A stretch of DNA of 11,662 nt from JBCDBY01 sp039182715 (GTDB taxonomy: Bacteria > Planctomycetota > PLA2), in the NCBI GenBank assembly GCA_039182715.1, contig JBCDBY010000128.1:1-11662 (forward strand). Direction: 5' to 3'. The position numbers and the translations under genes are program-made. This document shows, piece after piece, positions 7,225 through 11,662 of this stretch (its first letter is position 1; each line of letters begins with the position of its first letter). The notes under the pieces were generated by a model, which was not told where the DNA came from, made no database searches, and was given only the letters and a program-made list of their open reading frames with translations.

Positions 7225-8381
7225 TTGGCCGCTCCCCGACGTCCGCTGTCCTGGACGGCGAACCTCCGACGAACCTGCTCCGCGCGGTCGCGCAAGACGT
7301 CCGGCCGCTTCGCCGAACCCAATGCGGTGCGCTCGCTGATCTTGCCCGCAACCAGCAGGCGGGCGAGATCCTGTTCGAAGGTCTGCATGCCCTGCGAGCC
7401 ACCGGATTCCATCGAACTGTAGATTTGCGCACTCTTGGACTGCACCAGCAGGTTGGACACCGCCGGACTCACCATCAGGACCTCACTGGCGACGATGCGC
7501 TCACGTGCCTGCCCCAGCGCATCCGACTTCGCCGTGACCGGACCGTCCGCGACGAGCAGGCGCTGCGAGACAACGCAGCGCAGAACCAGCGCAAGCTGCT
7601 GACGGATCGCCGGCTGCTCGTCCGCCGGGAACACCCCCACCATGCGCTCGATGGTGCTGACGCAGTCGCCGGCGTGCACGGTCGTGAATACCAGGTGTCC
7701 CGTCTCGGACGCGATGATCGCGGTACGAATCGTGTTCGGGTCGCGAATCTCGCCGACCAGCACGACATCGGGATCCTCTCGCAGGCTGTCGACGAGCGCT
7801 TCGTCGAACGAGCCGGTGTCGGCGCCGACTTCCCGCTGGTTCACCAGTGCTCGCGCGGGGCGATGCAGGTACTCGATCGGGTCTTCGATCGTGATGACGT
7901 GACAGCGGTGCGTCTGGTTGATCCGGTCGATCAGCGTGGCGAGCGTCGTCGACTTGCCGCTGCCGGTCGGTCCGCTGACGACGACCAGTCCGTTGGGCAA
8001 GCTGCACAGCTTATAGAGAGACTCGGGAAGCCCGAGTTCGGCGAGACCACGAAAGCGGTCCTCGAGACGGCGCAGCGCGAGCGCGATGCCTCCGCTGCGC
8101 CAGTAGGCGTTGAAGCGATAGCGCGTGCCGTCGGCGGCGGTGAACGCACCGTCGACGCTGCCGGTCCGCCGCTCGCTGAATCCGCTGCTCAGCCGGTCCA
8201 CGATCGAGGTCATCGCCGAACGATCCATGACGGCCTCACCGGGCACGACCTCCAGCGGGCCTTGCGAACGGAGATAGGGCGGCAAGCCTTCGGCGAGGTG
8301 AAGGTCGCTGGCATCCTGCTCCACGCAGCGGCGCAACAGCGTCTCCAGCCTCTCGGGCAGGTCGCCTTGCGTTGCGTTCAT
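7221..8381 (-). CDS. pilT: PilT-family ATPase (twitching / retraction motor type)
   Basis: A cytoplasmic hexameric AAA-like ATPase of the secretion superfamily, 386 residues from the ATG at 8381. That ATG forms an ATGA overlap with the preceding stop and has GGGAG 7 bases upstream; the open frame extends 12 codons further inside the upstream gene. Visible motifs are ASDLHL (24-29), Walker A GPTGSGKST (137-145), the Asp box IEDPIEY (165-171), Walker B VVLVGEIRD (206-214) and the His box TGHLVFTTVHAGD (227-239). The lack of the large N-terminal domain and of the Cys-rich zinc motif, plus the length, fit PilT/PilU rather than PilB/GspE. The C-terminal segment PAVSNLLVQSKSAQI is the counterpart of the PilT AIRNLIRE region but has lost its charged residues (finding below). 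It lies between the platform genes and the GspE-like ATPase gene. Family call is very secure; a retraction role is inferred. Confidence 0.95.
   Translation of the reverse strand: MNATQGDLPERLETLLRRCVEQDASDLHLAEGLPPYLRSQGPLEVVPGEAVMDRSAMTSIVDRLSSGFSERRTGSVDGAFTAADGTRYRFNAYWRSGGIALALRRLEDRFRGLAELGLPESLYKLCSLPNGLVVVSGPTGSGKSTTLATLIDRINQTHRCHVITIEDPIEYLHRPARALVNQREVGADTGSFDEALVDSLREDPDVVLVGEIRDPNTIRTAIIASETGHLVFTTVHAGDCVSTIERMVGVFPADEQPAIRQQLALVLRCVVSQRLLVADGPVTAKSDALGQARERIVASEVLMVSPAVSNLLVQSKSAQIYSSMESGGSQGMQTFEQDLARLLVAGKISERTALGSAKRPDVLRDRAEQVRRRFAVQDSGRRGAAK
7232..7235 (-). promoter_or_regulatory. Ribosome binding site deciding the GTG start of the PilZ-GspE ATPase
   Basis: GGAG (in GGGGAG on the minus strand) lies 7 bases before the GTG at 7224, which overlaps the pilT stop as GTGA. 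This supports a start that includes the entire PilZ domain in the translated product. Confidence 0.75.
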
Positions 8382-9040
8382 CGTGCCGCTCCCGCGTCCT
8401 CGACGATGAGTTCCCACCGCCGGAGCGGCACCCCCAGTCGCGCCGGATCCATCGCGAGGGCCGAAAGCGCCAACCCGGGAGGAACGGTGCGCGGGTCAGC
8501 GAGGGCCGCGCGCACGGCCGGCCACGTCGCGGCCAGGCTGACTTGCCAGGATCTCGGCTTCTCAGCACTCCCAACGGGGCCGGGGCTGGGCTTCCGGGCA
8601 CCACCTCTCGCCCGTCGGATTCGAGCGGCAGAGGTCTTCGCGGGTGCGCTCGCGGTCGAAGTCGACTGTTCCATCGCCAAAAGACGCACACCGTGCGCAG
8701 CGAGCCGACGCGTCAACTCGTCGAGCGCCTCGGCCATGGCCAGCGTCCGAACCGCACGAGGCACCGGCGGCGCATCCAGCTCCGCCTTCAACGCCGCTTC
8801 GCGCGACTTCAGCTCAGCCTGCTTCGCCTTGCTCTCCTTGAGCTGCTTCGCGAACGCCCGCATCTGGCTGTGCCTGCGCGCGTGCGCATCGCTGCTCGTC
8901 AGTCGGTTCAAGCGCTCTTCGACCTCGGGGATCTCATCCGCAGGGCCCGGAATCGCGAGGGAAAGGATCACCACCAAAGCGGACGGCAGCAGCGAAATCA
9001 ACCAGAGTTCGCGCTTCGATACCCTCGCCTTCTTGGTCAT
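8378..9040 (-). CDS. GspM/PilO-like inner-membrane assembly protein
   Basis: A protein of 220 residues with a short basic cytoplasmic N-terminus (MTKKARVSKR), one membrane span at about residues 12-30 (LWLISLLPSALVVILSLAI), a charged helical region likely to form a coiled coil at about 36-90, and a C-terminal periplasmic domain at about 97-216. This is the plan of GspM and PilO, which pair with GspL/PilN. Sequence similarity alone would not be decisive; the order directly after the GspL-like gene and the topology carry the call. Residues 126-163 are a low-complexity Ser/Ala/Arg/Pro-rich linker that splits the periplasmic domain. The start is firm: the ATG overlaps the upstream TGA by 4 bases (ATGA) and GGGAG lies 7 bases upstream. 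Its own stop overlaps the pilT start by 4 bases. Confidence 0.75.
   Translation of the reverse strand: MTKKARVSKRELWLISLLPSALVVILSLAIPGPADEIPEVEERLNRLTSSDAHARRHSQMRAFAKQLKESKAKQAELKSREAALKAELDAPPVPRAVRTLAMAEALDELTRRLAAHGVRLLAMEQSTSTASAPAKTSAARIRRARGGARKPSPGPVGSAEKPRSWQVSLAATWPAVRAALADPRTVPPGLALSALAMDPARLGVPLRRWELIVEDAGAAR
8389..8392 (-). promoter_or_regulatory. Ribosome binding site deciding the ATG start of pilT
   Basis: GGAG (in CGGGAG on the minus strand) lies 7 bases before the ATG at 8381, favouring this start over the one 12 codons upstream (8417). The upstream residues are Gly/Arg-rich and do not resemble a PilT N-terminus, whereas PilT-like sequence begins soon after the chosen Met. 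Confidence 0.75.
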
Positions 9041-10509
9041 CGTTGGACTCCCGCGACAGGCTCGATTTCGATCGAGAAGGTCCAGACCATCCGCTGCGGC
9101 CCCGATTTTGGGTCGATCTGGGCGGGGCTCACCGCCCAGTGTCGTCGCAGAGTCCGGCTGAGTTCACGCGCCAGGCGCGACGCCGCGTCGGGCGACAGCG
9201 CCGTGCCTTTGATCGTATGGCGGGGGCTGCCGTGCTCGATCGATTGAATGACGACCTGCTTGGATCCGAGGCTGGTCAGGCTCGACATCATGGCGGCCAG
9301 CGCCGCCCGACGATCCAGTTGCACCGGGCGCGTGATCGTGCGCTGCTTGCGCAGATTTTGAACCTCGCGCTCGAGGTTCTCGACCGCCTTTTCCTTGCGC
9401 CTCACCTCGACCTTCGCCTGCTGCGCTTGTTTGCGGCGATTGCCGAGATTGCGCGCTTCGGTCTCCGCGTGCTCGAGACGGCCCTGAAGTTCCTCGAGCC
9501 GCTTTGCCGCCTGGTCACGTTGGTAAAGGACGAGCCCCAGCGCGACGGCGAACGCAAGGACACCGACGACCACCGCCGGCCATCGTGCCGCGGGCGCCTT
9601 GGGCTGGCGCAACATCGGCGCCACGCCGCCCGCCGCCGGGTCGACCGTCGCCAGGGTGCGTGCCCAGGTGGCCGCAAGCACATCCGCGGACACATCCTCG
9701 GACAGATCGATCACCGGCACGCCGTCATCGTCGTCGCTCTGATCCTCGCCCGCCACCAGCCAGTGCGCCGTGCCGCTCGCCGCGACGTTCTCACGCCAGA
9801 TCAGACCACCACGCACCTGCACGCCGGGCGCCACCAACGTGTGGGGCTCGGCGGCCGGTTCGCGCTGACGCAGAAGCGGCTCCAGCGCCCGTCGCCAGCT
9901 GCTGCCCGGTCCGATGCCCAACGGGATCAAGTCGGTGCGACCCGCCGAGGACTCCGTCAGAACCACCGAGTCGGGCCAGAATTCCAATCGACGCCAGTCA
10001 CCGGATCCGCCCGTCCCCACCGACGGCCCGTCGGAGACGAGCGACTCGCCCAGTCCGGCCGGATGGCCCATGCCCGCAAGCTTCGAACCCGCCCTGCGCA
10101 CCGCCTTCGCAACCGCCGTCACGTCTGCGCGCCTCGCCTGAACGACAAGGAACTGATCGCCCTCACCGCTCATTCTGCGTCGCTGCACCGCGGTCACCGC
10201 GTCGCTCGGACGAATGTCGCTGATCGGCTCGGCCTCGAACGCGGCCGGTTCAACGAGGTCCTTGTCCGACAAGCCGGCGACTGCACTGTCGGGAAGGTCG
10301 ACCACGCCGAGCCAGACATCGCTGTCCAGCACCCATACGCGTCGACTCGCACGACCGACCTCATCCAGCGCATGTGCCACCGCAGACGCCGCGTCCGGCC
10401 AATCCTGCCGCCACCGCGAAACCAGCGGATCTCCGTCGCTGCGCATGTCGGCGCGCAGGAGCAGTCCCGGCATGCGGATCACTACGGTCAGACTCGGTCG
10501 ATTGGCCAT
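9037..10509 (-). CDS. GspL-like / PilM-PilN fusion assembly platform protein
   Basis: I place the start at the ATG at 10509, two bases after the previous stop, giving 490 residues beginning MANRPSLTVVIRMPG; GGAAGGG lies 8 bases upstream. The open frame extends 43 codons further, but that part overlaps the prepilin gene and reads as a shadow. Residues 1 to about 305 are a cytoplasmic domain resembling the diverged actin-like fold of PilM/GspL (for example QFLVVQARRADV at 120-130). A single membrane span lies at about 310-329 (WPAVVVGVLAFAVALGLVLY). A Glu/Arg/Lys-rich coiled coil follows at about 332-392, then a PilN-like periplasmic domain (395-486) with RRAALAAMMSSLTSLG. This is the bitopic plan of GspL, equal to PilM joined to PilN. 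In known systems such proteins link the motor ATPase to the inner-membrane platform. No clear ATP-binding motif is seen. The next gene, a GspM/PilO-like protein, overlaps it by 4 bases and is its expected partner. Confidence 0.85.
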   Translation of the reverse strand: MANRPSLTVVIRMPGLLLRADMRSDGDPLVSRWRQDWPDAASAVAHALDEVGRASRRVWVLDSDVWLGVVDLPDSAVAGLSDKDLVEPAAFEAEPISDIRPSDAVTAVQRRRMSGEGDQFLVVQARRADVTAVAKAVRRAGSKLAGMGHPAGLGESLVSDGPSVGTGGSGDWRRLEFWPDSVVLTESSAGRTDLIPLGIGPGSSWRRALEPLLRQREPAAEPHTLVAPGVQVRGGLIWRENVAASGTAHWLVAGEDQSDDDDGVPVIDLSEDVSADVLAATWARTLATVDPAAGGVAPMLRQPKAPAARWPAVVVGVLAFAVALGLVLYQRDQAAKRLEELQGRLEHAETEARNLGNRRKQAQQAKVEVRRKEKAVENLEREVQNLRKQRTITRPVQLDRRAALAAMMSSLTSLGSKQVVIQSIEHGSPRHTIKGTALSPDAASRLARELSRTLRRHWAVSPAQIDPKSGPQRMVWTFSIEIEPVAGVQR

Positions 10510-10511
10510 CG

Positions 10512-11456
10512 CTACTGCCCTTCCAGTTCGAGATTCGGCAGCATGGCGCCGTCGGCAAGGATCGTGACCCGGAGGGCCAGGCTCTTCGTCCTCGCCGTCA
10601 GATCCGCAGCGGTGGACGGAGCGGTCGCCGAATTCCACTGATAGGCGCGGAGCAGCTTGGGGCCGATCGGGATGTCGGCGGGCGTGAACGTGACTGTCAC
10701 CGACTGCGTCGCACCGGCGACACCGAGGGACGCACTACTCTGCGCGACCACAGCCGCAGCGCCGTTGACGGGCCCATAGAGCCGGACGACGGCGTAGCTT
10801 CCGCCGGTCGGACTCGTCGGAAGCGTGAACGCCAGCTGAAGCGTCACCTGCCCGGTCGTGCGATCGATCGTCGCCGAGGTGTCTTCGAAGATCACGTCGG
10901 TCAGCGGCTGATCGAAGGGGCCACCGCCCCCCGGCGCCGTCGTCGTAATCGCAGCGATGTTGTCACCGGCCATGGCCACCGCCGCGCCGTCGCTGGCGGC
11001 CAGATCGAACGATCGCCCCCAGCCGTCGCGCAGTTCGTCGGACCCGATGGGAAGGCGCACGTAGGGGCCGCGCCAGCCGCACGCCATCTGCAGGTCGTTG
11101 TCGAGTCCGGTCAGTGTCTGCACCGCGAACGCCGTCGGCGGGCTGGCGGTCGCCGTCCGATCCCACAGTTCGGACATGTCGAGCGCCGTGCCCGCCTGCG
11201 GCAGTCTTCCCACATCAGCGACGAACCCCGGCGGCACCGCCGTGGGATCCTCGCTGGCGAGGGGGAGACGGCCGATGACCGCGTCCTGCAGTCGCTCCAG
11301 CGTGCGGACCGTCTGCTCATACCGCGCCTCACCCGTGAGGCCCGCAGTCTGCGTGATCATGACCGTGCCGAGGGCCGCGAGGATCACCAGCACCACGACC
11401 AGCTCCAGCAGCGTCAGACCGCGCCGTCGATCTTCGGTTCGCGCGACGCGCGGCAT
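10512..11456 (-). CDS. Type IV prepilin / pseudopilin with a long beta-rich C-terminal extension
   Basis: This protein of about 314 residues has a classic prepilin leader. A basic N-terminus (RTEDRRRG) is followed by cleavage after Gly13, then LTLLELVVVLVILAALG with Glu at mature position 5. A prepilin peptidase should cut and methylate it; none is encoded in the window. The hydrophobic helix spans about residues 14-35. Residues 36-160 look like a GspG-type globular core, with GWRGPYVRLP at 127-136 and DGWGRSFDL at 144-152. Residues from about 185 to 314 are Thr/Ser/Val-rich with alternating hydrophobics, suggesting a beta-sandwich module that ordinary GspG/GspH proteins lack. The ATG at 11456 is chosen because GGGAG lies 8 bases upstream, near the operon's usual spacing; a GTG one codon earlier (11459) would give a 4-base GTGA overlap and is nearly as good. 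Probably a minor or tip pseudopilin; that role is inference. Confidence 0.88.
   Translation of the reverse strand: MPRVARTEDRRRGLTLLELVVVLVILAALGTVMITQTAGLTGEARYEQTVRTLERLQDAVIGRLPLASEDPTAVPPGFVADVGRLPQAGTALDMSELWDRTATASPPTAFAVQTLTGLDNDLQMACGWRGPYVRLPIGSDELRDGWGRSFDLAASDGAAVAMAGDNIAAITTTAPGGGGPFDQPLTDVIFEDTSATIDRTTGQVTLQLAFTLPTSPTGGSYAVVRLYGPVNGAAAVVAQSSASLGVAGATQSVTVTFTPADIPIGPKLLRAYQWNSATAPSTAADLTARTKSLALRVTILADGAMLPNLELEGQ
10518..10524 (-). promoter_or_regulatory. Ribosome binding site for the GspL-like gene
   Basis: GGAAGGG on the minus strand lies 8 bases before the ATG at 10509, inside the last codons of the prepilin gene. It argues for that start and against the longer frame beginning at 10638, whose extra 43 residues are Arg/Gly/Pro/His-rich and overlap the prepilin gene. 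Confidence 0.7.
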
Positions 11457-11662
11457 CACGGGTTCTCCCTTCGCAAGTAAAGCACCACGTCGTCGCCGAC
11501 GGCGGCCGGGTCCGAGACGTCTGGCTCCAGCTGGTCGCTCGGCGTCTCGATGTCGCCATTGGGACCGGCCGACACGAGTCGAACCGCGTTCAAACGCTGC
11601 TCCAGCGTTCCGGTCGACGCGTCGGGCAGCTGGATGACGACCGGATTGCCCCAGCCGTCGAG
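11456..11662 (-). CDS. GspG-like pseudopilin, C-terminal fragment (5' end outside window)
   Basis: Only the last 68 codons are present; the frame is open to the window edge, so the start lies beyond it. The visible residues begin LDGWGNPVVIQLP and continue with VRLVSAGPNGDIETP, ending in LYLRRENP before TGA. A D-x-W-G-x-P motif followed some 25 residues later by an S-A-G-P-N-G turn is typical of the C-terminal half of GspG-type (major) pseudopilins, where the latter loop often binds calcium. The N-terminal methylation signal cannot be seen. The product would be an inner-membrane-anchored subunit of the pseudopilus. Its TGA overlaps the start of the next gene, which encodes a second prepilin with a similar DGWG motif, so the two look like diverged tandem paralogues. 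It could instead be a minor pseudopilin; the family is fairly sure, the exact class is not. Confidence 0.75.
   Translation of the reverse strand, partial: LDGWGNPVVIQLPDASTGTLEQRLNAVRLVSAGPNGDIETPSDQLEPDVSDPAAVGDDVVLYLRRENP

Noticed and set aside
5335..7422. Open frame of 695 codons on the plus strand
   Set aside because: It lies wholly antisense to the PilZ-GspE ATPase gene and part of pilT. The product is Arg/His/Asp-rich with no domain, as expected from the mirror of GC-rich third positions.
7098..9161. Open frame of 687 codons on the plus strand
   Set aside because: Antisense to pilT and the GspM-like gene, both of which have unmistakable or well-supported protein features; the antisense product resembles nothing and is compositionally biased.
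10510..10638. Longer N-terminus for the GspL-like gene
   Set aside because: The extra 43 residues overlap the prepilin gene in another frame and have the Arg/Gly/Pro/His composition of a shadow; a good ribosome site supports the ATG at 10509.
9043..10641. Open frame of 532 codons on the plus strand
   Set aside because: Antisense to the GspL-like gene; Arg/His-rich product without recognisable features.

Overview
The window is one uninterrupted, tightly packed operon on the minus strand, read from the right-hand edge (11662) to the left-hand edge (1). It encodes the core of a type II secretion / type IV pilus-like machine. It holds ten genes; the first and last are cut by the window ends. No gene on the plus strand is credible, and there is no RNA gene, mobile element, CRISPR array or repeat that I can see. 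The base composition is strongly GC-rich with GC-rich third codon positions, which produces many long but spurious antisense open frames.

A secretin, two lipoproteins and pseudopilins indicate a two-membrane (diderm) bacterium. The high GC content and the GWRGPY / DGWG pseudopilin style make Planctomycetota my best guess, but this is inference and a myxobacterial or other delta-type lineage is not excluded.

Layout in transcription order: (1) C-terminus of a GspG-like pseudopilin; (2) a second prepilin with a class III leader and a long beta-rich C-terminal extension; (3) a GspL-like, or fused PilM-PilN, bitopic assembly protein; (4) a GspM/PilO-like inner-membrane protein; (5) a PilT-family ATPase; (6) a GspE/PilB-family ATPase whose N-terminus is a PilZ (cyclic-di-GMP receptor) domain; (7) a GspF/PilC inner-membrane platform protein; (8) a GspD/PilQ secretin with a long unusual insert; (9) a TPR-type lipoprotein; (10) a lipoprotein with a probable Cache sensor domain, running off the left edge.

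The genes form a coherent inside-to-outside machine: two cytoplasmic motors (5, 6), an inner-membrane platform (3, 4, 7), the pseudopilus (1, 2), the outer-membrane pore (8) and two lipoproteins (9, 10) that may serve pore assembly or signal sensing. Most junctions are 4-base start/stop overlaps (ATGA, GTGA or TTGA), and most starts have GGAG or GAGG about 7 bases upstream, pointing to translational coupling. The only real intergenic gap is 36 bases, before gene 10. No promoter or terminator is visible inside the window; the operon promoter should lie beyond 11662.

The most notable points are the PilZ fusion on the extension/secretion ATPase, which appears to replace the first half of the usual N-terminal GspE domain; a PilT-like protein whose retraction motif is degenerate; a roughly 115-residue Arg/Asn/Phe/Gly-rich insert in the secretin N-domain; a pseudopilin fused to a beta-rich module; and a sensor-like lipoprotein at the end of the operon.
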